A stretch of 64,000 nt of DNA from Dehalococcoidia bacterium UBA5760 (GTDB lineage: Bacteria > Chloroflexota > Dehalococcoidia > Dehalococcoidales > UBA5760): the NCBI GenBank assembly GCA_002418895.1, contig DIFA01000009.1:33380-97379 (forward strand), in the 5' to 3' direction. The translations under genes were made by a program, and so were the position numbers. How positions within the stretch are numbered: position 1 is the first letter of the stretch; each line of letters opens with the position of its first letter. Of this stretch, positions 41,153-50,803 are shown piece by piece. The notes below the pieces were generated by a model that was not told the origin of the DNA, made no database searches, and was given only the letters and a program-made list of their open reading frames with translations.

Positions 41153-41842
41153 ATGGCAGGAAAAAGGGTTCTGGTCGTTGACGATGATACCAAAACGGTG
41201 GAGCTGGTCGGGCTTTATCTTAAGCGGGACGGTTATCGGGTCTTTACCGCTTATGATGGCGTAGAGGCCCTGCGTCTGGCCCGGGAGAGCTGCCCGGACC
41301 TGATCGTCCTGGACCTGATGTTGCCCGGCATCGACGGCCTCCAGATCTGCCGTACCCTGAGGGCTGAATCAGATGTACCGATTATAATGCTTACCGCCCG
41401 GACCACCGACCGGGACAAGCTAACCGGCTTGAACCTGGGTGCAGACGATTATGTGACCAAGCCTTTCAGCCCCAGAGAGTTGTCCGCCAGGGTACGGGCA
41501 GTGCTCAGGCGCCTCCCGGGAGAGCGTGGCCCCAACGAGATTAAGCAGGGCGAGCTTATCCTTGACTTCAATAGACACGAGGCATTCCTGTCAAGCAAGG
41601 CGCTCAGCCTTACCCCGGTCGAATTCAAGCTCCTCAGCGTTCTCGCCAAGGAGCCGGACAGGGTTTTCAGCCGGGGACAGCTTATCGAGAAGGCCCTGGG
41701 CTACGATTTTGATGGCTTCGACCGCACCGTTGACGTTCATATCCTCAATCTGCGCCGCAAGCTTAAAATAAAGGACAATCAATCCGTACGGATAAAGACA
41801 GTATACGGGGCTGGCTACAAGCTTTCTATAGGAGAGAAGTGA
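41153..41842 (+). CDS. OmpR/PhoB-family response regulator
   Basis: A 229-residue two-domain regulator. The receiver has the acidic pocket VVDDDTK and the phospho-acceptor in [14 protein letters not shown], then LTARTT and the Lys of [11 protein letters not shown]. The C-terminal winged helix ends with [14 protein letters not shown] and VYGAGYKL. It is transcribed with its kinase (4-nt overlap). The 11-bp-period repeats at 40425, 41074 and 43235 fit dimer binding by this family. Confidence 0.95.
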   Translation: MAGKRVLVVDDDTKTVELVGLYLKRDGYRVFTAYDGVEALRLARESCPDLIVLDLMLPGIDGLQICRTLRAESDVPIIMLTARTTDRDKLTGLNLGADDYVTKPFSPRELSARVRAVLRRLPGERGPNEIKQGELILDFNRHEAFLSSKALSLTPVEFKLLSVLAKEPDRVFSRGQLIEKALGYDFDGFDRTVDVHILNLRRKLKIKDNQSVRIKTVYGAGYKLSIGEK

Positions 41843-43176
41843 TACACAGCCTGAGATTCCGTCTCATAATTGCCTTCATCTCGGTAATTCTGGTAACTAT
41901 CGGCTCAACATCCATCTTCATCTACCAGAGAACTCTGATGGAAATTGGTCGCCTTGAGGAGCATACGAATCAGGTTCTTGCCGGTAGGATGGTATTTGAG
42001 CTGTCCCGTTATTACTATCAGTGGGGAGGATGGGAAGGTATTCAGCCCTTTGTGGAACAGGGGAGCAACCTCTATGGCCGACGGATTATACTGACCGACA
42101 CTGGCGGAACAGTGGTCGCCGATTCGGAAGGGAAACTTCTGGGAGAGCAGTACCATCCCGACTCACCGGGTAGAGTGATATCTGACCCATGGACAGAAGG
42201 CTCCTTGGGCGTGTTATACATCAGTCCCGGTTCAGCGGCGGATCCTATCTCTCTGATGCGGCTCTCAGCGCCGATAATTCAATATACCATCTGGGGGGGC
42301 TTAATCGCCGCTGGCATTGCCCTGGCGATTACCTTTTTCCTATCACGACGAATTTCAGAACCGGTTAAGATACTCACCCTGGCCGCCCGGCGGCTGGGCG
42401 AGGGGAACCTTTCTCAACGGGTAAGCGTTAAAGACAGAGGGGAGATAGGCGAACTGGCCCGGGCTTTCAATTCCATGGCCGGTGACCTAGAACGTGACAT
42501 ACAACTGCGACAGAATATCGTGGCCGACGTCGCCCACGAACTGAGGACTCCTCTTTCCAATCTAAGGGGTTACCTGGAAGCAGTTCGTGACGGGGTGATA
42601 GAACCGGATTCGGACACAATTCGTTCCCTCAATGAAGAGGCCGCTCTGTTGTCACGACTGGTCGATGACCTTCAAGAGCTAAGCCTTGCTGAAGCGGGCG
42701 AGCTGAAGCTGACACGCCAGGCCGAAAATGTGGCGGAGTTAATTAAAAAGATGGCGGCCGAGATCCGGGCCAAGGCAGCAGAAAAGGGGATATCAATATG
42801 CATCAGCCTGCCTGATGAACTGCCGCAGGTCGATATCGACTCGCACCGGATCAGCCAGGTCTTGTCCAACCTGCTGGAGAACGCAGTAGCCCACACTAAT
42901 AAAGGGGGCAGTATCACGATTAGTGCCAGCCAGTATAATGACCGGGTAGAGGTTGCCGTAGCTGATTCCGGCGAAGGCATCCCGGCCGGTGACCTGCCCA
43001 ATATCTTTGAGCGTTTCTACCGGGTGGACAAGTCCCGCACCAGGGCTACCGGCGGTAGCGGCCTGGGGCTTACCATCGCCAAACGACTGGTTGAAGCCCA
43101 CGGCGGTAAGATTGAGGTACGGAGCGAACCGGGCCGGGGCAGCCGCTTTGCCTTTACCCTGCCCGTCGCCGGGTAG
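41839..43176 (+). CDS. Sensor histidine kinase with HAMP domain
   Basis: A 445-residue kinase: first span at about residues 5-27, an external sensor of about 120 residues, a second span (about 150-170), HAMP ([20 protein letters not shown]), the phospho-His in [20 protein letters not shown] and the HATPase boxes [17 protein letters not shown] and [16 protein letters not shown] start overlapping the regulator stop (GTGA). It pairs with the preceding OmpR-type regulator; the signal is unknown. Confidence 0.95.
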   Translation: MIHSLRFRLIIAFISVILVTIGSTSIFIYQRTLMEIGRLEEHTNQVLAGRMVFELSRYYYQWGGWEGIQPFVEQGSNLYGRRIILTDTGGTVVADSEGKLLGEQYHPDSPGRVISDPWTEGSLGVLYISPGSAADPISLMRLSAPIIQYTIWGGLIAAGIALAITFFLSRRISEPVKILTLAARRLGEGNLSQRVSVKDRGEIGELARAFNSMAGDLERDIQLRQNIVADVAHELRTPLSNLRGYLEAVRDGVIEPDSDTIRSLNEEAALLSRLVDDLQELSLAEAGELKLTRQAENVAELIKKMAAEIRAKAAEKGISICISLPDELPQVDIDSHRISQVLSNLLENAVAHTNKGGSITISASQYNDRVEVAVADSGEGIPAGDLPNIFERFYRVDKSRTRATGGSGLGLTIAKRLVEAHGGKIEVRSEPGRGSRFAFTLPVAG

Positions 43177-43234
43177 TCTGTTTTCTCTGGTTCCCTATCT
43201 TTTCTTGTTATGTATTTCTCGAGTGCTCCCGAAG

Positions 43235-43266
43235 TTAATAATTTCTTAATAATCACCTGCTATCCT
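43235..43266 (+). promoter_or_regulatory. PhoP/PhoB-like direct repeat and -10 box upstream of the microprotein/exporter genes
   Basis: TTAATA (43235-43240) and TTAATA (43246-43251) are 11 bp apart; 9 nt later is TATCCT (43261-43266). Spacing is identical to the site at 40425. Confidence 0.65.
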
Positions 43267-43301
43267 GATTCAGGTAGAAACGGTAAGGAGTTAACACCGA
43301 T

Positions 43302-43400
43302 ATGAAGCCATCACGCCGGTACAAGCTGTACGTCTTGCTGGGAATAGCAATCGCAGCGCTTTCTGTCGGCATAGCCTTAATAATCAGACACTACGGCTAG
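43302..43400 (+). CDS. Single-span membrane microprotein (32 aa), copy 2
   Basis: ATG 43302 follows AAGGAG by about 11 nt and encodes MKPSRRYKLYVLLGIAIAAL, then a span end SVGIALII and tail RHYG. It closely resembles the ORF at 8878-8976 in head charge, span sequence and length. It is the first gene behind the 43235 promoter and lies 200 bp before the MacA-like gene, so it may be induced with the exporter. The function is unknown; a small regulator of a membrane complex is one possibility. Confidence 0.65.
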   Translation: MKPSRRYKLYVLLGIAIAALSVGIALIIRHYG

Positions 43401-43602
43401 AACCGGATAAGAGATAGGCTAATGTAGAGATTCGATGAGATTTCTGCCATTTAACAACAGTAAATTGAGGACATTTATTCGGCCTTGAATCAATATTTAT
43501 CAAGAACCATCATTTTTGAGGAGGCAAAGGTTATATAGACATGGCAAGCACTGACATATTTACGATCAGAGAAGAGTCAACTGTTTCAGGAAGGTGGTAC
43601 AG

Positions 43603-45090
43603 ATGAGAAAGAAGTGGAACAAGTATAAGACGCGCTGGATAATATTGATCGCAGCGGTTTCCTGCGCTGTTGCCATTCCTCTAGTGGTAAACGATTCCGA
43701 CTCTAAAGCGGAATCTACAACTAATGAGCAAGTAGTCACTGTGCAGCGCGGGGACATTACCATCGATATCTCCAGTGCGGGTAACTTATCATTCTTAATC
43801 GAGGAAGACCTTGCCTTTGAAATAGCAGGTACGGTGGCAGAGGTCATGGTAGAAGTAGGTGACTCCGTAGCGGGGGGACAGGTGCTGGCGAGACTGGACA
43901 GCTCGGAATGGAATAAAGGATTAAGAACAAAGGAGAATAACCTAACTCAGGCAGAGATAAACTATAAGAATGCCGAGATAGCATTAGATAAGGCTATAAA
44001 TCCGTACACCGATGAGCAAATAGAGGAAGCCGAGGATGAATTGGACCAAGCTGAAGCGCAGCTCAGGTACGACCTGAAGCATGGCCCCGATAGCTCGGTT
44101 CTACAGTCGCAGGAGAAGGTGTATCAAGCGCAGAAGACACTGGATGAGATGGAAGAGGGAGGCGATGAGGACGATATTGAAATAAAGGAAATGCAACTGA
44201 GACTGGCCGAAGCGCAGCTGGAAAATGCGCTGGACGAGTTGGAAGACTCCCTTAATGCCAGCCTGGAAGTTATCGCTCCCTTCGCTGGATTTATCACCCA
44301 GGTTAACGTCTCCGGCGGTGACGAGATACTGAAGGGTACCGTGGCGGTAGAGATTGCCGACCCGGCCAGATTCGAGGTTGGCCTTCTGGTGAGCGAGATG
44401 GACATATTTGATATTACGCTGGGGGGAGAAGCTTCGGTACAGGTCGATGCTATGACGTTACCGGACCTGCCGGCCAAGGTAACCTATATCTCACCGACGG
44501 CCACCATTTCATCGGGGGTGGTCAACTACGAAGTAACGGTTGAAGTTGAGGCGCTGGAGACCATCCGCCAGCAGCAACAGGAGGCAATACAGGCACGCCA
44601 GGAAGAAATGCGACAGGTACTTGCTTCCGGTGAACTTCCCGAGCAGCTTCAAGAGGCTATAGAACAGGGGCAGATGACCCGGGAGCAGGCCGAAGAGATA
44701 ACACAGCAAATGCAGCAGATGGAGGAGGCCGGGTTGGAGCAAATGCCGACGCTGATACCGGAAGGTCTTGAGCTCAAGGAGGGCCTCAGCGTCACCGTCA
44801 GCATACTGATTGAAGGGGCAAGCGATGTGCTGCTGGTACCCAACGGAGCGATTACCTATAACCGGGGAGCAGCCTATGTTCAGGTGGTATCGCCAGAGGG
44901 CATTACTGAAGAGCGCTCCATACAAACCGGCATCAGCGACTGGCAGTATACCGAGGTAACCGATGGCTTGAGTGAGGGCGAGCAGGTGATCGTACTCCAG
45001 ACAGCGGGTGGGAATACCTCAACAACCTCACAACAAGGGTCCCAAGGCGGGATGATGATGCCGGGGATGGGGGGAGGACCGCCAAGATGA
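43603..45090 (+). CDS. MacA/HlyD-type periplasmic adaptor with helical insertions
   Basis: A 495-residue membrane fusion protein. The anchor (about residues 10-28, WIILIAAVSCAVAIPLVV) is followed by a lipoyl/barrel half (GDITIDISSAGNL), a long Glu-rich coiled coil (about 110-215) and the second half (APFAGFITQVNVSGGDEI). Within the beta-barrel, about residues 320-385 are an inserted Gln/Glu-rich helical hairpin (EAIEQGQMTREQAEEITQQM). The C-terminus is Gln/Gly/Met-rich. ATG 43603 is better spaced from AGGAAGG than GTG 43594. It forms an operon with the ABC ATPase and permease. Confidence 0.9.
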   Translation: MRKKWNKYKTRWIILIAAVSCAVAIPLVVNDSDSKAESTTNEQVVTVQRGDITIDISSAGNLSFLIEEDLAFEIAGTVAEVMVEVGDSVAGGQVLARLDSSEWNKGLRTKENNLTQAEINYKNAEIALDKAINPYTDEQIEEAEDELDQAEAQLRYDLKHGPDSSVLQSQEKVYQAQKTLDEMEEGGDEDDIEIKEMQLRLAEAQLENALDELEDSLNASLEVIAPFAGFITQVNVSGGDEILKGTVAVEIADPARFEVGLLVSEMDIFDITLGGEASVQVDAMTLPDLPAKVTYISPTATISSGVVNYEVTVEVEALETIRQQQQEAIQARQEEMRQVLASGELPEQLQEAIEQGQMTREQAEEITQQMQQMEEAGLEQMPTLIPEGLELKEGLSVTVSILIEGASDVLLVPNGAITYNRGAAYVQVVSPEGITEERSIQTGISDWQYTEVTDGLSEGEQVIVLQTAGGNTSTTSQQGSQGGMMMPGMGGGPPR

Positions 45091-45755
45091 TCCGTCTACG
45101 GGATATCGCCAAGGTATATCCGATGGGCAACAGGGAGTTGGAGGTGCTCCGAGGGGTTAATCTGTACGTCAAGCAGGGCGAGATGGTGGCGATTATGGGC
45201 CCCTCCGGCTCAGGCAAGACCACCATGCTCAACCTGATCGGCTGCCTGGATGTGCCGACCCGCGGTAGTTATTACCTGGAGACCAGAGAGGTCAGTTGCC
45301 TCAGTAGAGGGGAACTGGCACAGGTCAGAGCCAAAAAGATTGGCTTTATCTTCCAGTCGTATAACCTGCTGCCGCAACTTTCGGCGCTGGCCAACGTGGA
45401 ACTGGGTATGAAGTACGCCGGCGGCATTGATTCCGAGAAGGCCATGGCGGCACTGGCCAGGGTAGGGCTTTCCGACCGTGCTAACCACAAACCCAGCGAG
45501 CTCTCCGGTGGTGAGCAGCAGAGGGTTTCCATTGCCCGTGCTCTGGTGAAAAACCCACCGCTAATTCTCGCCGATGAGCCCACCGGCAATCTGGACAGCC
45601 ATACCAGTGAAGAGATAATGGCCATCCTGACTACACTGCACAATGAGCAGAACAACACCCTGGTTATGATTACCCACGAAGCTGACATCGCACGTTACTG
45701 CCAGCATATCATCCATTTTAAAGACGGCCGGATAGAGCGGGAGGAGACGTTATGA
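45087..45755 (+). CDS. ABC transporter ATP-binding protein, MacB/LolD type
   Basis: A 222-residue ATPase with Walker [13 protein letters not shown]-loop [20 protein letters not shown], signature [15 protein letters not shown] and Walker [14 protein letters not shown]. Overlaps of 4 nt on both sides (ATGA) tie it to the adaptor and permease genes. These exporters move peptides, macrolides or lipoproteins across or out of the envelope. Confidence 0.95.
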   Translation: MIRLRDIAKVYPMGNRELEVLRGVNLYVKQGEMVAIMGPSGSGKTTMLNLIGCLDVPTRGSYYLETREVSCLSRGELAQVRAKKIGFIFQSYNLLPQLSALANVELGMKYAGGIDSEKAMAALARVGLSDRANHKPSELSGGEQQRVSIARALVKNPPLILADEPTGNLDSHTSEEIMAILTTLHNEQNNTLVMITHEADIARYCQHIIHFKDGRIEREETL

Positions 45756-46996
45756 AAAAGTGGCTTGAGCCGCTGGCTGATGCCTGGGAAGGAGCCAGGA
45801 CGCATAAGCTCCGCAGCTCTCTCACTATGCTGGGCATCGTCATCGGTGTGGCTGCGGTAATTGCCCTGATGTCTATCGGCAGAGGAGTGCAGGCAGGCAT
45901 CCTATCTAATATCGAATCTCTGGGTTCAAATCTTATTACAGTTTCACCCGCGATGAGCTACGAACGGGGAGGGGTTATGGGTGCCGGCAGCGTGGCTACC
46001 CTTACCTTAGAAGACGCGGCGGCCATATCGGAGCAAGTGTCCCATGTTAGCGCTGTGGCACCCTATTCTTCATCGAACCAGCAGCTTGTCTACGGGAGTG
46101 AGAATGTGAATGCCCAGGTCATCGGGGTAACCCCCGAATACCAGGCAGCATATAATCTGGAGACGGCAGAAGGTGCTTTCATCTCCGAGTACAATTACGA
46201 GAGCGGGGCTAAAGTCGCTGTTATCGGGGCCAGTGTAGCCGAGGAACTGTTCAGCGGGGTTGATCCCGTAGGGCAGAAGATGAGGATGGGAACCAGTATC
46301 ATCACCGTCATGGGTGTCCTGGAAAGCAAAGGTAGCTCAATGATGGGCTCAACCGATGATGCTGTCTTAATTCCGCTGAGTACTCTACAGCAGACCATCA
46401 GCCAGCAGCGTACCAGCACCGGAGAGCATATCGTCAGTAGCATAGCGATAACGGTCAGTGAGCAGGGTCAGGCGGACTATGTGGTTGGCGAAGTAACCGA
46501 TTTACTTCGTTCCCGGCACCGGCTGTCTTCCGGAGAGGACGATGATTTCAGTATAAGTTCGATGGAGGAACTGGTCAGTACCATCACGGAGATATCCGGG
46601 GCGCTGACCCTCTTTCTAGGTGCTATCGCTGCCATCTCGCTGCTGGTAGGGGGTATCGGCGTGATGAACATCATGCTGGTTTCCGTAGTCGAGAGGACCC
46701 GGGAGATAGGTATCCGCAAAGCGCTGGGAGCTAGAGAGCGTGATATCTGGAGTCAATTCCTGACCGAGTCGGCATTACTGTCTTTTACCGGCGGTCTTAT
46801 CGGGGTCGCCGTGGGGTGGGGGGCCTCAAAGCTTATTTCCGGTATGGGGATAATGGGGGAGATGACAACTCTGGTATCTGCCGATATAGTTATCCTGGCC
46901 CTTGCCGTATCAGTCGGCATTGGTCTACTCTTCGGGTTCTTACCGGCACGGCGTGCCGCTCAGCTTAATCCGATAGAGGCACTGAGATACGAGTAG
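45752..46996 (+). CDS. MacB-like ABC transporter permease
   Basis: A 414-residue FtsX/MacB permease: one N-terminal span (LTMLGIVIGVAAVIALMSIG), a large external MacB core domain (about residues 45-270, including VIGASVAEELF), and three C-terminal spans (about 285-305, 335-360 and 375-400) with EIGIRKALGARERDI. The substrate is not predictable. It closes the exporter operon, and a short CTACGG/CCGTAG hairpin lies after it. Confidence 0.93.
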   Translation: MKKWLEPLADAWEGARTHKLRSSLTMLGIVIGVAAVIALMSIGRGVQAGILSNIESLGSNLITVSPAMSYERGGVMGAGSVATLTLEDAAAISEQVSHVSAVAPYSSSNQQLVYGSENVNAQVIGVTPEYQAAYNLETAEGAFISEYNYESGAKVAVIGASVAEELFSGVDPVGQKMRMGTSIITVMGVLESKGSSMMGSTDDAVLIPLSTLQQTISQQRTSTGEHIVSSIAITVSEQGQADYVVGEVTDLLRSRHRLSSGEDDDFSISSMEELVSTITEISGALTLFLGAIAAISLLVGGIGVMNIMLVSVVERTREIGIRKALGARERDIWSQFLTESALLSFTGGLIGVAVGWGASKLISGMGIMGEMTTLVSADIVILALAVSVGIGLLFGFLPARRAAQLNPIEALRYE

Positions 46997-47068
46997 CAGC
47001 CAGGGCTACGGCACTACCGTAGTTGGTACACCTGACCTTCATTGGTTTTTAAGAGGATGGACATCCTG

Positions 47069-47470
47069 TCATTTCTTCGGCTCGACAAGTTCGATTAGTA
47101 CCCCGGCCGCTTTAGGATGCAGGAAGGCTATCCTGGTCTCCTCGACACCGTTTCTGGGTTTCTCATCGATCAGCGGGACCCCCTTACCCCGGAGGTTACT
47201 CAACACCTGCTCGATATCGCTAACTGCAAGCGCCAGGTGGTGCAAACCCTCGCCCCTTTTCTCAATGTACCTGGCGATTACCCCCTCCGGGTCGGTCGAC
47301 TCAAGCAGTTCGATTTTACTCTCGCCGACCGGGATAATAGCGGTTCTTACCTTCTGCGACTCCACTACTTCGATATCTTTGACCTCCAGACCCAGGGCGC
47401 CGGCATATAGCTTCAAAGCATCATCAATACTCTTTACGGCAATCCCGATGTGGTCAATCCTGGTTATCAA
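47069..47470 (-). CDS. mce: Methylmalonyl-CoA epimerase
   Basis: A 133-residue glyoxalase-fold enzyme interconverting (S)- and (R)-methylmalonyl-CoA. The vicinal-oxygen-chelate metal ligands appear in [20 protein letters not shown] and the C-terminal VLIELVEP. The TTG start after AGGAGGCGGGGAG overlaps the B12-binding subunit by 17 nt. It is the last gene of the methylmalonyl-CoA operon. Confidence 0.94.
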   Translation of the reverse strand: MITRIDHIGIAVKSIDDALKLYAGALGLEVKDIEVVESQKVRTAIIPVGESKIELLESTDPEGVIARYIEKRGEGLHHLALAVSDIEQVLSNLRGKGVPLIDEKPRNGVEETRIAFLHPKAAGVLIELVEPKK

Positions 47471-47873
47471 CTCCCCGCCTCCTCACTCTTTCTTTCATAA
47501 ACCCGGTAATCTCCCCGATGGGTGTGCCCGGCCCGAAGACCATGGCGATACCAGCGGCTTCAAGACCGGGAATGTCTTTCCCGGGTATAATGCCACCGCC
47601 GATGAAGAGGATATCCCCACCACCCTTCTCCTTAATAAGGCCCACCGTCTTAGGGAACAGAACCATATGAGCACCGGACAGGCAGCTTAAGCCGACGACA
47701 TCAACGTCCTCTTCCAGCGCCGCCTGGGCGATTTGCTCGGGAGTCAGGCGTAATCCGAGGTAGATCACCTCCATGCCGGCATCCCTTAGTCCCCTGGCCA
47801 ATACCTTGAGACCCCGGTCGTGACCATCCAACCCCGGCTTGGCAAGCAATACGCGCACCTTTTTGTCTCTCAT
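47454..47873 (-). CDS. Methylmalonyl-CoA mutase, small B12-binding subunit
   Basis: A 139-residue cobalamin-binding domain. The base-off motif is [15 protein letters not shown] (DxHxxG), with SCLSGAH and [11 protein letters not shown]. In archaea and many anaerobes this domain is a separate subunit, as here. It works with the large subunit encoded just upstream to isomerise methylmalonyl-CoA and succinyl-CoA. Confidence 0.95.
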   Translation of the reverse strand: MRDKKVRVLLAKPGLDGHDRGLKVLARGLRDAGMEVIYLGLRLTPEQIAQAALEEDVDVVGLSCLSGAHMVLFPKTVGLIKEKGGGDILFIGGGIIPGKDIPGLEAAGIAMVFGPGTPIGEITGFMKERVRRRGVDNQD

Positions 47874-47889
47874 TACTCCTATCCCCTGT

Positions 47890-49512
47890 TTACAGTATGC
47901 CTGTCTCCCGGTATTCTCCGAATACCCCCCTTAAGGCATCGCTTATCTCTCCGACCGTGGCGTAGGCTTTGACGGCATCGATCAACGCCGGCATAATGTT
48001 CCCATCGCCCCGGGCGGCGACATACACTCTATCCAGCACTTCACCCACCTTCTGATTATCTCTCTCCCGCTTCAATCTGCTTAACCTCGCTACCTGCCTT
48101 TGTTCCACCTCAGGCCCGACCTCGAGAAGCTCCGGCGCAGGCTCGCCGCCCGTGGTAAACCGGTTCACCCCCACGATAAGCTGTTCACCCGCATCGACCT
48201 CCCTCTGGTAGTTATAGGCCGATGCCGCAATCTCCCTCTGTATGTAGCCCTTCTCGATTGCCTTCAGTGCGCCGCCCATCTTATCGATTTCATTGATATA
48301 TCTCATCGCTCCGTCTTCTATCCGGTCGGTCAGCCACTCGATGTAGTACGAGCCGCCCAGCGGATCGACAGTATCGGCAACGCCGCTCTCATGGGCAATA
48401 ATCTGCTGCGTCCGGAGAGCGACCTGGACCGCCTCCTCACTCGGCAGGGCGAGTGCCTCATCAAACGAATTGGTGTGCAGCGACTGACAACCCCCCATTA
48501 CAGCAGCCAGCGCCTGCAGAGTCACTCTCACGATATTATTGAGCGGCTGCTGCCCGGTCAAGGTAAACCCGTCGGTCTGCACATGGTACCTCAACATCAT
48601 CGATTTCGGGTCTTTCGCCCCAAACCTCTCCTTCATAATCTTGGCCCAGATACGCCTCAGTGCCCTGAACTTAGCCACCTCTTCAAGCAGGTTGGTATAA
48701 GCGGCGAAGAAAAAGGAAAAGCGTGGGGCGAAGGAGTCAACGGACATCCCCCTATCTATCATTGCCTGAACGTAGGCAATACCATTGGCGACGGTGAACC
48801 CGGCTTCCTGGGCAGCAGTAGCTCCGGCCTCCCGCATATGGTAGCCGCTAATGCTAATCGAGTTCCATTGGGGCATATCCTGAGCACAATAAACACAGAG
48901 ATCGGTGACCAGCCTCATCGAAGGGGCCGGCCCGAAGATATAGGTATTTCTGGCGATGTACTCCTTCAGGATATCGTTCTGGACGGTACCCCTCAGGCAG
49001 CTGATATCAGCCCCCTGCTTCTGGGCAGCGGCGGCATACATCGCCAGCAGGATTGGAGCGGTAGCGTTGATCGTCATTGAGGTGCTCACTTCGGCCAGCG
49101 GAATACCCTCCCAGAGCTTCTCCATATCCTCAAGCGAGTCTACGGCAACGCCGCACCGGCCAACCTCTCCGGCGGAAAGCGGATGGTCCGAGTCGTATCC
49201 CTCCTGGGTAGGCAGGTGAAAGGCGACGCTGAAACCAGTCTGTCCCTGTGCGTAGAGATACTTGTAGCGATTGTTCGTCTCTTCTACAGTGGCAAATCCG
49301 GCATACTGGCGCATCGTCCAGAGCCGGGTCCGGTAGCCGCCGGGCATAATATGCCTGGTATAGGGGTATTCCCCGGGAAGAGCGACGTCCACCTGTCTGT
49401 CCTTCCCCAAATCATCCGCGGTATATACCCTGTTGACCACAGTACCGTCAACCGTGGTCTTGAACTCTTTTTTTCTCTCCGGCAGCTCCCGGTTTGCTTT
49501 CTTCTCCACCAT
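47890..49512 (-). CDS. Methylmalonyl-CoA mutase, large catalytic subunit
   Basis: A 540-residue TIM-barrel subunit of the stand-alone type: [57 protein letters not shown] and [16 protein letters not shown]. The Y/R residues in [14 protein letters not shown] are those that position CoA in the methylmalonyl-CoA mutase branch, though close relatives act on other acyl-CoAs. It stands between meaB and the B12 subunit. Confidence 0.94.
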   Translation of the reverse strand: MVEKKANRELPERKKEFKTTVDGTVVNRVYTADDLGKDRQVDVALPGEYPYTRHIMPGGYRTRLWTMRQYAGFATVEETNNRYKYLYAQGQTGFSVAFHLPTQEGYDSDHPLSAGEVGRCGVAVDSLEDMEKLWEGIPLAEVSTSMTINATAPILLAMYAAAAQKQGADISCLRGTVQNDILKEYIARNTYIFGPAPSMRLVTDLCVYCAQDMPQWNSISISGYHMREAGATAAQEAGFTVANGIAYVQAMIDRGMSVDSFAPRFSFFFAAYTNLLEEVAKFRALRRIWAKIMKERFGAKDPKSMMLRYHVQTDGFTLTGQQPLNNIVRVTLQALAAVMGGCQSLHTNSFDEALALPSEEAVQVALRTQQIIAHESGVADTVDPLGGSYYIEWLTDRIEDGAMRYINEIDKMGGALKAIEKGYIQREIAASAYNYQREVDAGEQLIVGVNRFTTGGEPAPELLEVGPEVEQRQVARLSRLKRERDNQKVGEVLDRVYVAARGDGNIMPALIDAVKAYATVGEISDALRGVFGEYRETGIL

Positions 49513-49580
49513 TCTTCTTTCCTGTTCGTCGGTTGGGGCTGACCTTTAGACTATTCCTTCCCCGCGCCGGACACCTATTA

Positions 49581-50327
49581 TCAGCGACCTTTGCGCCGCT
49601 TTTCTATCGCCCGGTACAGTGCCTCGATCCCGATGTCGTTGATGGCCTGAGCGGTGATAACCTGCGGCACGGCTTTCGTTCGTCCGGGTGCTACCGCCGC
49701 TTTAAGCTGCTCGGCCAGCCTTTCCGCACCCTCGCGGTCGGCCTTATTAACGACAATAATATCGGCGATTTCAACTATGCCGGCTTTCATTGCCTGTATA
49801 TCATCACCCGACTCCGGCACCAGAAGAAGCACAACGACATCGGCTATGCCGCTAATACCCAGCTCGGTCTGCCCTACTCCCACCGTTTCGATAATGATAA
49901 TATCCCTGCCTGAGGCAGCTAGCAGACTCACCGCCGCCTGTACCCCGCCGGATAAGCCGCCCTGGCTGCCCCTGGTCGCCATGCTACGAATAAAGACACC
50001 CTCATCCAGATAGTGTCTCTGCATTCTTACCCGGTCCCCAAGTACGGCACCACCGCTTACCGGACTGCTCGGGTCGACCAATATAATCCCCACCGATAGC
50101 CCCCTGCTCCTGATCACAGCAACCAGCCTGTCGATAAGGGTGCTCTTACCCGCACCAGGAGGCCCGGTGATCCCGACGCAGTATGACTTACCCAGCCGGG
50201 GGCGGAGCATCTCCAGTATTTCGGGGAAGTGAGGACTGTCATCTTCGGCTAAAGAAATCAGCCGCGCCAGCGACGGCTTATCGCCGGCGAGCATACCCCC
50301 AACCAATCTGGCGATTTCAGGAGTCAT
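49581..50327 (-). CDS. meaB: MeaB/ArgK-type G-protein chaperone of methylmalonyl-CoA mutase (short form)
   Basis: A 248-residue G3E GTPase: P-loop ITGPPGAGKSTLIDRL, Mg-binding DPSSPVSGGAVLGDRVRM, ATRGSQGGLSGG, IETVGVGQ and NKAD. It protects and reloads the mutase cofactor. MeaB proteins are usually about 310-330 residues; this one ends at IEKRRKGR soon after the GTPase core and lacks the C-terminal dimerisation arm. ATG 50327 is preferred over TTG 50330. First gene of the operon. Confidence 0.9.
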   Translation of the reverse strand: MTPEIARLVGGMLAGDKPSLARLISLAEDDSPHFPEILEMLRPRLGKSYCVGITGPPGAGKSTLIDRLVAVIRSRGLSVGIILVDPSSPVSGGAVLGDRVRMQRHYLDEGVFIRSMATRGSQGGLSGGVQAAVSLLAASGRDIIIIETVGVGQTELGISGIADVVVLLLVPESGDDIQAMKAGIVEIADIIVVNKADREGAERLAEQLKAAVAPGRTKAVPQVITAQAINDIGIEALYRAIEKRRKGR

Positions 50328-50536
50328 CAATCAGAACACTCCCCATTGATATATAGAAAATCCTACCGCTGCCAGAAGAGTATACTATAATTCAATAATA
50401 CCAATAAAGATTACGTGCCGGTCCATATCATTAAGCGGTTTATTGCTTCTCCCCGTATAATATGCTCACTGGCATTAAGGCATGATATTCCGCTATACTG
50501 GAATCCGGGTACTAATCAAATCTCCGGGAGGGGAGC

Positions 50537-50803
50537 TTGAAGAAGGCCGAGGTAAGACCGGATAACCGGCAGGTTATTATCATTGCAGAACGGTGTAAGG
50601 AGTGCGGCTTCTGTATCGAGTTCTGCCCCAAGCACATTATCGTCAAGTCCACCGAGATTAACAGCAAGGGGTATCATCCGGTCCGCCTAAATGATGAAGC
50701 GCAGTGCACCAGGTGCGATATCTGCGGGATGATTTGCCCCGACTTCGCTATCTGTGTTACAGACATCGAGAACCAGCAGGAAGAAATCAGAGGTCAGTCA
50801 TGA
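50537..50803 (+). CDS. korD: 4Fe-4S ferredoxin-type subunit (KorD)
   Basis: An 88-residue protein with two 4Fe-4S motifs, CKECGFCIEFCPKHI and CTRCDICGMICPDFAI. It is the delta subunit of a 2-oxoacid:ferredoxin oxidoreductase and hands electrons to ferredoxin. TTG start after GGGAGGGGAGC. Its stop overlaps korA (ATGA). Confidence 0.93.
   Translation: MKKAEVRPDNRQVIIIAERCKECGFCIEFCPKHIIVKSTEINSKGYHPVRLNDEAQCTRCDICGMICPDFAICVTDIENQQEEIRGQS

Noticed and set aside
48100..49080. 326-codon open frame on the plus strand opposite the methylmalonyl-CoA mutase large subunit
   Set aside because: It lies wholly antisense to a clearly conserved gene, has no recognisable domain, and is explained by codon bias keeping the opposite frame open.
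50704..50799. 32-codon N-terminal extension of korA
   Set aside because: It overlaps the conserved cysteine motifs of korD in another frame; ATG 50800 with a 4-nt overlap is the proper start.
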